Below, piece by piece: positions 49,576 through 58,012 of a DNA stretch of 64,000 bases. Origin of the DNA: Trichomonas vaginalis G3 (Eukaryota; Parabasalia; Trichomonadida; Trichomonadidae). The stretch lies in the NCBI RefSeq assembly GCF_026262505.1, contig NC_067206.1:35355896-35419895 (forward strand), in the 5' to 3' direction. The translations under genes were made by a program, and so were the position numbers. A model generated the notes under the pieces. That model saw only the letters and a list, made by a program, of their open reading frames with translations, was not told the origin of the DNA and ran no database searches. Positions within the stretch are counted from its first letter, which is position 1, and the number at the start of each line of letters is the position of its first letter.

Positions 49576-50169
49576 ATGAAGCAAGTTAAATTCGTCCCAC
49601 ACCAATCTCAATGGACCGATGAAGAGTTTCAAGCTATAGTTGAAGGTGTTGAGAACGACATAGACGGCGAACTTGAAGGAGCTCAAATCACAATTGCAAC
49701 CAAAATTGCACAAGTCAAAGAAGAGATAGCTCCACTTAAAGCTACCAAAGCTACTCTTGACCTCATGGATACTTACCGTTTAGATGTCAAGAGAGGAATA
49801 AGACAATTAAAATTAAAACTCTTAAATTACGAAGCTATACTCCAGAAGTTAGCAGAGATGAGAAGACTTTACCAGAGCTACTTACATGTAAGGGACTTAC
49901 CTTCAAGCAGTCCGACCAAAGATGAATTTTCTGACATTGTCCCAATTTTGTCCGAAAGTCAGCTCAGATGTTTTGAACTGCTCCCAACATATCCAGAATA
50001 TGAACGTTTGCCTGAACTCTTCCGCAATCTCAAAAAACGTTTTTTGGTTCTCATGTTCGAAACTTTTATCGGAAGAGACAACAACACAGGAAATAAACTT
50101 CTTCGTATATGTTTTGTCGAGACTTCTTCGTCAATGAGTGTAAATGACCCAAAATATATTTTAGGGTAG
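49576..50169 (+). CDS. Element B coiled-coil hypothetical protein
   Basis: 197 residues beginning MKQVKFVPHQSQWTDEEFQA. A long helix spans about 35-110 (EGAQITIATKIAQVKEEIAP, LKLLNYEAILQKLAEMRRLY). The last dozen codons lie in the intergenic repeat (AATGAGTGTAAATGACCC), so the present 3' end may have been supplied by repeat insertion. Function unknown. Confidence 0.5.
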   Translation: MKQVKFVPHQSQWTDEEFQAIVEGVENDIDGELEGAQITIATKIAQVKEEIAPLKATKATLDLMDTYRLDVKRGIRQLKLKLLNYEAILQKLAEMRRLYQSYLHVRDLPSSSPTKDEFSDIVPILSESQLRCFELLPTYPEYERLPELFRNLKKRFLVLMFETFIGRDNNTGNKLLRICFVETSSSMSVNDPKYILG

Positions 50170-50572
50170 AAGGTTAGATCTAACCTGTTTTCTACCCTCA
50201 TTTCTACCCCATATGTCCTTACTGAAAAAAGTATGTGTTCCATATGTCATTTTACTCAGAATTTTACTCAGAATTCAAGAGTTTTGTGTGTTTTCTACGA
50301 TGGTAGAAAAGAGGTTAGAAATGAGGTTAGATCTAACCATCTACCCTAAAATATATTTTTATTGAATTCAGCAACAAAATTCAAGAGTTTTGTGTGTTTT
50401 CTACGATGGTAGAAAAGAGGTTAGAAATGAGGTTAGATCTAACCATCTACCCTAAAATATATTTTTATTGAATTCAGCAACAAAATTCAAGAGTTTTGTG
50501 TGTTTTCTACGATGGTAGAAAAGAGGTTAGAAATGAGGTTAGATCTAACCATCTACCCTAAAATATATTTTT
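50131..50572. repeat. Four palindrome-centred blocks, one forward and three inverted
   Basis: A forward block at about 50,150 is followed by three near-identical inverted units of about 118 bp (50,300-50,572). Each holds TTTTGTGTGTTTTCTACGAT, GGTAGAAAAGAGGTTAG, and GGTTAGATCTAACC at the centre. Confidence 0.9.
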
Positions 50573-50579
50573 TGGTGGT

Positions 50580-50935
50580 ACGTCGGACATTGTCTTGAAA
50601 CAATAAAAGACTTGTCTTGAAAAAGTAAAAGACTTGTCTTGAAAAAGTAAAAGACTTGTCTTGAAAAAGTACGGGTATCGTCTTAAATCAAGACCACTGT
50701 TCTCAAATTTGAGAACTTTACACCAAAAAATTTCTTGAAAAATAACGGGTCTTGTCTTGAAAAAGTAAAAGACTTGTCTTGAAAAAGTAAAAGACTTGTC
50801 TTGAAAAAGTAAAAGACTTGTCTTGAAACAATAAAAGACTTGTCTTGAAAAAGTAAAAGACTTGTCTTGAAAAAGTAAAAGACTTGTCTTGAAACAATAA
50901 AAGACTTGTCTTGAAACAATGACCGACATCGAGCC
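50580..50935 (+). repeat. About twelve 22-bp tandem units
   Basis: Unit TGTCTTGAAAAAGTAAAAGACT, with a variant carrying ACAATA in place of AAGTA, split by about 80 unrelated bases near 50,680-50,750. Each junction creates the inverted pair AAGAC-TT-GTCTT. The array is bounded by GTCGGACATTG on the left and its near-complement CAATGACCGAC on the right, which resemble starts of nearby genes (MSDV/MTD). Confidence 0.9.
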
Positions 50936-50952
50936 ATTAGATGAGGATACAA

Positions 50953-51070
50953 CTTCCAAACAGAGAGAGTCCAATTCCACGAATTATACAAATTCTCAGA
51001 GCACTGTTCTACTTCTCGGGTCAGCCGTTCTACATAACCTCAGAAGGCGGCATCCAACCAGTTCAGTAAA
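50953..51070 (+). repeat. Duplicate of the 3' end of the gene at 49,160
   Basis: CTTCTCGGGTCAGCCGTTCT, ACATAACCTCAGAAGGCGGC and CAACCAGTTCAGTAAAC repeat 49,480-49,537 with few changes. It is a gene-end fragment, not an independent gene. Confidence 0.75.
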
Positions 51071-51377
51071 CATCTCATTTTAACTCACTTTTTTTCTATC
51101 TTAAGGAAATTCATGAAAATTCAACGGGTGAGAAAAGAGGTGAGAAAACAGGTGAGATCTCACCACTTCACCTAAAATATATTTTTCAATACTTTTTCAG
51201 CACTTTTCCGTAGTTGTATATGAAAGACAATTCGGGATGAAATTTCTTCATCTGAAATAGTCCTGCCAGCGTTTGTAAAGATATAGTCTAACGGTTTTGT
51301 ATCTGCTGCTTTTGTTCTTTGTTTTTCAACCTGAAGCATTTTATATATGTAAAAAATATACTGTTTTAAAAAATGTT
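51071..51377. other. Noncoding stretch with GGTGAGATCTCACC block
   Basis: It contains a variant palindrome block at about 51,125-51,185 (GAGGTGAGAAAACAGGTGAG, ATCTCACCACTTCACC). In this block the TAACC half-sites are all TCACC. The sequence after it (to 51,340) looks like the end of an old reverse-strand gene, but I cannot assign it. Confidence 0.6.
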
Positions 51378-51962
51378 TTAAAATGGTATGCCATATAGCT
51401 TCTTGAATTTGTTAAGACGTATTTTAACGCATTTTCCATCTGTATCTCTAGTGTTTACATAAGCATAGCCTGCCTTAGTAAAACATACTTGTAATTTCCT
51501 ATAGTTTACGCCGGTATAAAAGTAGAAAGAGTCTTGTTCTTCGCTATAGTAGTAAAACTCAAGCGTATGCTTGCCATAGTCTGTAATTTCAATTGTTTCA
51601 TCTTCTAGTTCGTCGACAAATTCGAATACAATATCTCTAAATTTGCTTTTGTTCTTATTGTTTTCAGAACAAGTGACCCAACGCAAGTTTTCAAGTCTAT
51701 TGTCGTTTCTTATATGGTTTATATGGTCTACAAAAGGTAAATTGTTAGGATTCGGTATAAAATGAGTTGCAATGACAACATGTTTAAGATAGTTTTTTCC
51801 ACTCATCTTCATAATAGCATATCCGTCATTTCGCTCACATCCGCTTAAAACTCTTTTTGTCTCTTTTTTTCTGACTTCAAATGACTCACAACAGTGAATT
51901 TCATATTTCTCATCTAACAAACAAGTTTCCCAACGGTCTGTTCCAACAAAATCAGCGTACAT
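51378..51962 (-). CDS. HNH homing-type endonuclease
   Basis: 194 residues. The HNH core spans about 60-100: HVVIATHFIPNPNNLPFVDH, then INHIRNDNRLENLRWVTCSE, then NNKNKSK. This is the pattern of group I intron/phage HNH enzymes. The N-terminal WETCLLDEKYEIHCC region resembles NUMOD4-like sequence, and the C-terminus is beta-rich. Leader AAATATTTTTTTATTTTATT. A copy of its first 70 bases or so lies upstream at 52,018-52,088. Known role of the family: site-specific DNA cleavage that promotes spread of the carrier. Its presence suggests a freestanding homing gene inside the element. Confidence 0.85.
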   Translation of the reverse strand: MYADFVGTDRWETCLLDEKYEIHCCESFEVRKKETKRVLSGCERNDGYAIMKMSGKNYLKHVVIATHFIPNPNNLPFVDHINHIRNDNRLENLRWVTCSENNKNKSKFRDIVFEFVDELEDETIEITDYGKHTLEFYYYSEEQDSFYFYTGVNYRKLQVCFTKAGYAYVNTRDTDGKCVKIRLNKFKKLYGIPF

Positions 51963-52007
51963 TTCAAATAAAATAAAAAAATATTTTTTTGAAAAAATTT
52001 TGTTTTA

Positions 52008-52088
52008 AATGGTATGCCATTTCATATTTCTCATCTAACAAACAAGTTTCCCAACGGTCGTCTCCAACAAAACTCAGCGTACATTTTT
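52008..52088 (-). repeat. Duplicate of the HNH gene start
   Basis: TTTCATATTTCTCATCTAAC and TTTCCCAACGGTC match 51,898-51,945 closely. It looks like a second, cut-down copy of the 5' end with its own leader. Confidence 0.75.
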
Positions 52089-52114
52089 ATAAAAATAAAA
52101 AAATATTTTTTTCT

Positions 52115-52696
52115 TTACTTAACATAACCGCCTGCTGCCATAAGTCTTTGACGCCAACCCATACCAGCTAATGAAGGTTGACTTGGTTTAGTATTGAAAC
52201 TAAACTTTGGTTTTGGTTTATCTTCAGTTTTTGGTTTTTCTTCTTCTATCGGTTTTTCGTCACTTTTCGGTTCCGCTGACTTTACTTCACTTGCAGGTCT
52301 AGTTGTGTCGTCAACATCTTCATAAATATCATATGCCATTTGTTTTTGTTTTCCTTTCAACTTTTTGTGTTTGTTGTAAAGTTTAGAATATTTCGACTCT
52401 AAGTCAATGAGATGTTCTATAATGAACTGATGGTCAGTGAAGTAAACTTTTCCATCTGTTGTCTCGAAAGCTCCTTCAGACTTCAATATTTTATTTGTGA
52501 GAGTCTGTTTCTTTTTTGAGATACTAGCCGTTCCATTTTTATGAAAAGTGACTTTGTAGTTAGGTTTGTATCCAGACCTGGCACTTTCTATTATTGAATT
52601 TTTCTCTTCATCTGTAAGTTCTTTGACAGGTTTTGACAATGGTTCTGAACTTTTTGTTTGTGGGGTGAGATCCACGGTTTCAACTTCTTCGGTCAT
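52115..52696 (-). CDS. Element B charged hypothetical protein
   Basis: 193 residues: a Lys/Thr/Ser-rich N-terminus, a helical centre (LIDLESKYSKLYNKHKKLKG), a Glu/Lys/Pro-rich disordered part (EEEKPKTEDKPKPKFSF) and a basic, glycine-rich end (GWRQRLMAAGGYVK). It precedes two small genes on the same strand, each with a TTTTTTACTGAGATGAA-type leader. Probably an internal capsid or DNA-associated protein; family unknown. Confidence 0.5.
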   Translation of the reverse strand: MTEEVETVDLTPQTKSSEPLSKPVKELTDEEKNSIIESARSGYKPNYKVTFHKNGTASISKKKQTLTNKILKSEGAFETTDGKVYFTDHQFIIEHLIDLESKYSKLYNKHKKLKGKQKQMAYDIYEDVDDTTRPASEVKSAEPKSDEKPIEEEKPKTEDKPKPKFSFNTKPSQPSLAGMGWRQRLMAAGGYVK

Positions 52697-52715
52697 TTCA
52701 TCTCAGTAAAAAATT

Positions 52716-52871
52716 TTAGTTTGGTTTGTTTTCAACTGGTTGTTGTTGTTTTTTAAGTCGGTCTAAAACTTCCTGAGGTATAGGAAGAACTTGACAAACA
52801 CGTGGTGGTGTAACTGCTGGAAGCCGACAAATCCATCTTGAGCCCATTTGTCTCAATGCTGTATTGTTCAT
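52716..52871 (-). CDS. Element B 51-residue hypothetical protein
   Basis: MNNTALRQMGSRWICRLPAV, then a Pro/Gln-rich rest (PIPQEVLDRLKKQQQP). The leader TTTTTTTACTGAGATGAA is the same as for the neighbour at 52,696, so it is likely real and part of a run of small virion-type genes on the reverse strand. Confidence 0.5.
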   Translation of the reverse strand: MNNTALRQMGSRWICRLPAVTPPRVCQVLPIPQEVLDRLKKQQQPVENKPN

Positions 52872-52890
52872 TTCATCTCAGTAAAAAAAT

Positions 52891-53292
52891 TTACATTCCC
52901 CACGTTTGAGGCGGTTGCGGTTGGTTGTTGTTTACCCACTGTTGTGCATGGTTATATCCTCTGTTAAAGAATCTTTCACCTTGGTCCATATAGTGCCCTG
53001 CTTGGTTATAGTAGTCATTTGCTTTGTTATAGTAGTTTCCTGCTTGTCTTCCTACATTGTCCATCCATCCTTGAACTTTTCCTCTTGTTTCAGGATTTGG
53101 AATAAGATTTGCTGCATCTCGTGCTACATCCCAACCTTTCTGTACAGTTTGTATAATAGGCTGTGCTTTCTCTTTCAGTATACCTAATGTACTCAAAATC
53201 TTCCTTCCAATTCCAAATGCACCTCTGGCTAGTGTTCCCACTGCGGGCAAAAATCTGGATGCAACTCCTGCTAATGCGCCAAATAAACCCAT
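52891..53292 (-). CDS. Small amphipathic virion-type protein, element B
   Basis: 133 residues. A hydrophobic/amphipathic N-terminus (MGLFGALAGVASRFLPAVGT), a helical middle (EKAQPIIQTVQKGWDVARDA) and a Tyr/Asn/Gln-rich, His-containing end (AGNYYNKANDYYNQAGHYMD). It resembles in character the genes at 18,694 and 56,357. Inferred role: membrane-lytic or internal capsid protein like adenovirus protein VI; not proven. Confidence 0.55.
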   Translation of the reverse strand: MGLFGALAGVASRFLPAVGTLARGAFGIGRKILSTLGILKEKAQPIIQTVQKGWDVARDAANLIPNPETRGKVQGWMDNVGRQAGNYYNKANDYYNQAGHYMDQGERFFNRGYNHAQQWVNNNQPQPPQTWGM

Positions 53293-53309
53293 TTCTTATG
53301 GGTTAAAAA

Positions 53310-54261
53310 ATGACGAATCCAAACAAGGACCCCTATGTTTCTAAGGCAACAAAGAAAGCACTCATGATAAAAATCTTTAGTTCAACACCAAATGCTTGGT
53401 TTATGGATATCTTGGAAAACATTCCGAGGTATAGAGAAGATGGACCACCATACTGGCTAATATTTGTTGGTCAAAACACAAGATACTGTGAAGCCATACC
53501 ATTACAGTCCAAAAATATTTTAGATGTGAAAACTGCTTTGACAATATTCGTTGACAAATACCATCCAACAAAACTGACATCTGACTGTGAAAGTTCTTTC
53601 AAATCAGACGATATTAAAAAACTATCTGCGTTCAAAAAATGTAAACCAATATTTCATTGTCGACCAAAACCATTCTGCTCTTGGTGTCATTGACAGTTGT
53701 ATAAAAATCTTAAGAGACTTAAACCAACCACAAGGTGGTGAAGCAAATGAAATGTCATATGACGACAAATACAGACATTTCTCCATGGCAAAGATGAGAC
53801 AAGTTTTAAATATTACAATACCCGTAAACAAAAAGGTTTGGGAAACCACTCCCCGAAGAATGAAAACAACCCCGACTTAGAGAAAGACTAATATTTAATA
53901 GTTTAGTCAAAGAGACAAACAAGAAAGAATGCCAGGCTTCAAACTTAAGAAAGGCGACAAAAAAAAAATAGAAATACCTAAACGCGACCCATATGAAAAT
54001 ACTATTGACTATGACAACAATGGGAACTCGACAGGTACTCACATTCGTGTTCGTAAAAATAGAAGAAAGTATACAAGAGAATATTATGAATTTAGGCAAA
54101 CATGGCAAAATGTACACACGCAAGCAGAAGATAAAATACTATTGTCAGACCTCGTTTTCAAACTTGTCAAAGTTCAAGGTGGTATACTTTCAAAGACAGT
54201 TCCTAACAAATATAAGACAACTCCTGACGAATATGCTAAAGAAGTTGAAAATGACGACTAA
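53310..54261 (+). pseudogene. Polinton integrase, element B (broken)
   Basis: AWFMDILENIPRYREDGPPY, LIFVGQNTRYCEAIPL, PTKLTSDCESSF and GVIDSCIKILRDL align with the core of the element A integrase, including its acidic positions. The end (MPGFKLKKGDKKKIEIPKRD, then a basic run) corresponds to the C-terminal DNA-binding tail. The gene is broken in about two or three places. It lies a few kilobases from the proposed right end of element B. Confidence 0.75.
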
Positions 54262-55490
54262 GCAATTCTATACCATGCGTAAACTGTCATGTAGGTGGCA
54301 TGTAGTCTTACTCTGTCCCGTTGTTTGCGTATACCCTGAAACGCGATGTGTATGGTTTCCTTCTCCCTGTGTGCTACCCAGAAACAATTTATAGCAAACT
54401 GAACGTCGTCTTAACTCATATCCTTTACCTTTTTTCATTGCTGACCAATCCCAAATCTATGCTTATGCCAACCTGCTTGAGATGTACTTAAATCTATGTA
54501 GTGACTGTGGCAGGTAAATTTGCACCTGAAATCGTTTTACTTCCACCTGTTTCCTTTGAAGAGTTTGCAATACAAAAACCTGTCGACTATTTGAGTCCAA
54601 GTTCCAAAACCAAGTACTACTTTCTGGTTTGGTAGAGTTCATTGACGTGTAATAGGAACTATAGGATATGTTTGAAGTATTTCAATCTTTAATGTTTGAA
54701 GCTCTGTTTTGTCAGCTTTTTATCATATAAATCTTGAGCAGTGAATTTAACTTTGTTTTCATCCTCCATGACATAGACATTTCTACATTTAATGTCTTTA
54801 TCCGATGTTATTCATCCTCCGATGTTAAACCTTGTGGAAAGTTAGGAGGTTTCCAATTTAATACATCCCCACCAGTGTCCATCAGGTTCTTCAACCGTTC
54901 CTGCAATATTTTCTATACCAACAGTTGCGAAGAAATCGTGTGTATGTCCAACGTCACTTTTCTTGTTTAAGGTTCTTGTAAGTTTGTAATATTTGCAATG
55001 GTATGTGTATAGAGTCTTTTTAGAATATTCTTTGTCAGCTCTTGTCACTTCACTTGACATTTTATTGTCAACATATGTTTTATCCGCTTTGTCATCTAAC
55101 ATTTCTTTGAAGTTCATCTACGTCATAGATGTTATGTGTATGATGTTTTTGTGGGTATGTTCTATCTGTCCATGCGAGAATATAGTCTCTTGTTGCATCT
55201 ACATACGCTTTGTCAGCTTTGTTGTCAATATCTGCCTTCAAAAGAAGTTCATCTATAGGTTTCTCGTTTAAAGTTCTTTTTGTTGGATTTATACAAACAG
55301 TATGGTTCTTACTGTCTTGAAACAGAAACTCGTCTGTCAATGGGTTTAATGTCAGTTTTAAGTTTCCTTCTTTCAATGACTCAGATATCTTAGAATAGTT
55401 TGAAAAGTTTGTTGTGTTCTTATTTAGAGCTTGCAAAATGAGTTGTCGGTTGTGTTGTATTTCTCTCATAGACGCTGTTTCTTTCGACAT
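54258..55490 (-). pseudogene. Fibre-like protein, element B (broken)
   Basis: It begins MSKETASMREIQHNRQLILQ. The shaft has ADKAYVD and ADKTYVDNKM repeats. The 3' third is clearly the same collar-type tip as in element A at the DNA level (compare 54,285-54,600 with 11,340-11,660) and ends AWYRIA. It is broken in several places, perhaps four or five. It converges on the integrase; the two stops overlap. Confidence 0.75.
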
Positions 55491-55507
55491 TTTTATTCTA
55501 GATAAAA

Positions 55508-56353
55508 TATGCTCTTTCAATAGAAAAAGAAAATTCAAGAGTTGCTACAACTAAACCATTAGATGAACTTTTTACGAATGTAGGTCAAAAGTTTGAGACA
55601 GAGACCGTAAAGCATGAAGGCTATCGTTTTGACTACCCATTGAGATGGTTAAGAGACCCATCCGTCACAAAAGCTGTTGGCTTTCGTAGAATGAAGTTCA
55701 TTTCAGAAGCCATACATGGTTTCCCATTTACGGTCGCTTTTGAAATTCGATACTATAACAAAGAGAAACGTACGTATGAGAAATTTGAACAGGGAAAACT
55801 TTTACAAGTGGAATTTGCTTGTAAACTTAGAAACAACTCTTCAAGCTTTTCAAGAAAAATAAACGATATCTATCTCGAATATGCAAAACAGTTACAAACA
55901 TTGACGAAGGAGGTACCATCTCGATATTGTTTATGACAGGAAAAATGCAACTGTTAAAATCATAGAATAGAAGACCTTGGAGAAGACGTTTATATTCTAC
56001 AAAATATAAAACTTGGCATGGTATAGATTTTTGAGGATGTTAAATCAGCCTGCAGAATATCCAGTACACCCGAACTTTTATGAAGTCGAAAACCCTAATG
56101 GAACATATGAAATGTTTTCGACTCAGATGCTATTATAGTCATGCTTCATTTTCTGGTGCACAAAACTCTTTTTTATGCTTGGCAAATGACTTTTACGAAA
56201 AACCTACAAAGCTATACGAACCACCAAGTGGAAGTATTTCAGACTTTCAAGTATGGTTTACTACAGAGGAAGAAAGAGAATAATTCCATTATACCACGCG
56301 TTTTACTTAGAACTTAGTTTCATATACAACTACTATCGAACGGTAAAAATATA
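55508..56353 (+). pseudogene. YPxxW-family virion-type protein, element B (broken)
   Basis: EGYRFDYPLRWLRDPSVTKA, VGFRRMKFISEAIHGFPFTV and DFYEKPTKLYEPPS followed by DFQVWFTTEE are the recognisable blocks. The first matches YEYPRHWVEYVGGEKAIEIR in the element C gene at 58,750. The gene has about three breaks. Its leader TTTTTATTCTAGATAAAA is the B/C type. Inferred: a minor structural protein of the capsid. Confidence 0.55.
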
Positions 56354-56356
56354 ATT

Positions 56357-56596
56357 TTAATACGGTTGAGGTGTTGGATTTGGTTGCCAACTAGACTGTG
56401 GTGCAGGTTCAGGCTGTTGTATAACAGGAGCTTGTTCTTCTGGTTCAGGATCTTTAGGTATAATACCAACGAACTGACCTACTCTTTTGCCAATATTTTT
56501 GACTCCGTTCCATACTCCCCTTCCTACGGTTTTTATTCCATTCCATATACTTCCAACATTTCGAAAGAAGTTTCCAATACTACTGAAGAAACCCAT
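56357..56596 (-). CDS. Small amphipathic virion-type protein, element B second copy
   Basis: 79 residues: MGFFSSIGNFFRNVGSIWNG, IKTVGRGVWNGVKNIGKRVG, then a Pro/Gln-rich tail. The amphipathic Trp/Gly/Phe pattern parallels 18,454, 18,694 and 52,891. A membrane-active or core function is inferred. Confidence 0.55.
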   Translation of the reverse strand: MGFFSSIGNFFRNVGSIWNGIKTVGRGVWNGVKNIGKRVGQFVGIIPKDPEPEEQAPVIQQPEPAPQSSWQPNPTPQPY

Positions 56597-56614
56597 TTTA
56601 CTATATGTAAAAAT

Positions 56615-56976
56615 CTAATGTCCGCCTAGTCTCTTACGTTTCCTTCTGAGTTCCATAGCATTCTTTAACTGGAGCTCATACATTCTATTTCTCCTCTGGT
56701 AGAAAACATACTCTGGGTCAACTCCTGTGTTCGCGTCATCTGCATAGAGTTGTTTATATCCCACTTCGGGTTTGTATAAAACTCTTTCCATCTCATATTT
56801 GCATACCATGGTGGTAAGCCTAACGCAGCGTCATTTGACATGGCAGTTTGCATTTGTACATCTGTTGGCACTTGACCATAGTTTGCCATTGCAGTTTGTA
56901 TTCTAACTTCATTTGGAATATTCTCTGGGTTTGGTTGTCCAGGTTGCTGTGCATTCGCTAAGTTCTGTGCGTCCAT
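56615..56976 (-). pseudogene. Element B hypothetical protein (broken)
   Basis: It begins MDAQNLANAQQPGQPNPENI, has a repeated module (VRIQTAMANYGQVPTD, VQMQTAMSNDAALGL), and later YADDANTGVDPEYVFYQRR with a basic end (MELRRKRKRLGGH). About one break. The GG near the end resembles virion precursors cut by adenain-type proteases. Unrecognised family. Confidence 0.45.
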
Positions 56977-56999
56977 TTAATATTAGATAAAAATATCTC

Positions 57000-57131
57000 T
57001 TACGAGTACATATGCTGAACATTTGCTGGTATTGGTTCATCTTCATATTCTCTATATCTTTCTGCCACGTCAAATAAGTAAATGACACAATGGAAAAAAC
57101 CTAAAACAAGTAGTCCTATTTCAAACCACAT
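57000..57131 (-). CDS. Element B 43-residue membrane protein
   Basis: MWFEIGLLVLGFFHCVIYLF forms one membrane helix, followed by an acidic tail (VAERYREYEDEPIPANVQHM). It is the last reverse-strand gene before the boundary hairpin. Small; function unknown. Confidence 0.4.
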   Translation of the reverse strand: MWFEIGLLVLGFFHCVIYLFDVAERYREYEDEPIPANVQHMYS

Positions 57132-57165
57132 TTACTTACCAATAAAATTTCTTTAGTTAGTATCC

Positions 57166-57210
57166 CTAAGTCGTGTACAGCGGCACTGCGCGCCTCCGTA
57201 CACCACTTAG
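57166..57210 (+). repeat. Long hairpin at proposed B/C boundary
   Basis: CTAAGT-C-GTGTAC (57,166-57,178) pairs with GTACAC-C-ACTTAG (57,198-57,210), a 13-position stem with one mismatch and a GC-rich 19-base loop. It lies where single-copy element B genes end and second copies of core genes begin. Confidence 0.8.
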
Positions 57211-57308
57211 CGGTTTTGACACTTTACGAAACCAGTAACGTATATTTTACAACACAACCATAACACCAACTTAACCTTAAATATTTACAAAACTATCTGA
57301 CACATAAA

Positions 57309-57368
57309 CGACTTCACTAATGATTTCACTAACGACTTCACTAACGACTTCACTACCGTCCTCACTAA
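57309..57368 (+). repeat. Five 12-bp tandem units
   Basis: CGACTTCACTAA and variants (TGATTTCACTAA, CGACTTCACTAC, CGTCCTCACTAA) five times with exact 12-bp period, just before the first gene of element C. The TCACT half-site spacing equals that of the palindrome blocks. Confidence 0.85.
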
Positions 57369-57423
57369 ATAAAAAATAACCTTATTTTTATTTTTTTTAA
57401 ATTTTTTATTTCATTACAAAGAC

Positions 57424-57858
57424 ATGTCCGACTACATTTACTATGACTCTTTCCCAGAACGTTTCCGTGAACTATTCAAAACTCAAGTAAAACTGAGAAA
57501 CATGCATTTTAACAAAGACAGACCCATTGACGATGAAAGAAACCCTGAATATATTACAATCCCTTATGACGCAAAGTTCATTGCATACATTCCTTATGGT
57601 CGCAGAGGAACGAAAACTATTTCAACAAAGAATAAAAATTATTTCTGGAGCGATGAAGAAAATTGCCTTATCTACATAAATGCATACTTAAATAAAGCTA
57701 CATATTGTACAAAAGAAGGTTGGACTGGATTTGAGCTCTACATATACGACGACGATGGAAACAGACGCTGTGTATACCCATACGATAATATGTACCATTG
57801 TTTTCATCAAGCATTAAACGAATACATAGTCAGTAAGGGTCTCATTCCTGTTGAGTAG
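57424..57858 (+). CDS. Element C hypothetical protein
   Basis: 144 residues beginning MSDYIYYDSFPERFRELFKT, rich in Tyr and Asp, with mixed strands (FELYIYDDDGNRRCVYPYDN). Leader: long T/A run ending AATTTTTTATTTCATTACAA. It looks whole. I recognise no family. Its position alone at the element edge after the 12-bp repeats suggests separate regulation. Confidence 0.55.
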   Translation: MSDYIYYDSFPERFRELFKTQVKLRNMHFNKDRPIDDERNPEYITIPYDAKFIAYIPYGRRGTKTISTKNKNYFWSDEENCLIYINAYLNKATYCTKEGWTGFELYIYDDDGNRRCVYPYDNMYHCFHQALNEYIVSKGLIPVE

Positions 57859-57949
57859 ATATGTTATATTTTTGTTTTGTCATTTATATAAAAATAAACT
57901 TAAAAATTAATGATATCACCACCCTCACACGTATGAAAACATAGCACAA

Positions 57950-58012
57950 AAATAAATTTAGGTGAAGTGGTGAGATTTCACCTCTTTTTTCACCTCTTTT
58001 TTCACCTTGAAT
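57950..58012 (+). repeat. TCACC-type palindrome block, element C
   Basis: AAATTTAGGTGAAGTGGTGA, GATTTCACC, then TTTTTTCACC twice. It is the same design as the element B blocks (inverted pair then half-sites at 12 bp) but with GTGA/TCAC in place of GTTA/TAAC. Confidence 0.85.

Larger units (their letters stand above)
34851..57210. mobile_element. Polinton/Maverick element B
   Basis: Contains capsid protein, packaging ATPase, integrase, SF3 helicase, fibre, KilA-N-like and small virion-type genes, each once, which argues for one element. The left end is proposed at AGTGGGG plus hairpin (34,851). The right end is near the long hairpin at 57,166-57,210, after which second copies of the ATPase and virion families begin. 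No PolB is seen. It is older than A: most recognisable genes are broken (well over ten breaks in all) and repeats have spread between genes. Boundaries are inference. Confidence 0.75.

Noticed and set aside
50580-50935. Long frames through the 22-bp repeats (for example FKTSLLLFQDKSF pattern)
   Set aside because: Frames arise from the 22-bp repeat itself on the reverse strand and show no protein-like variation.
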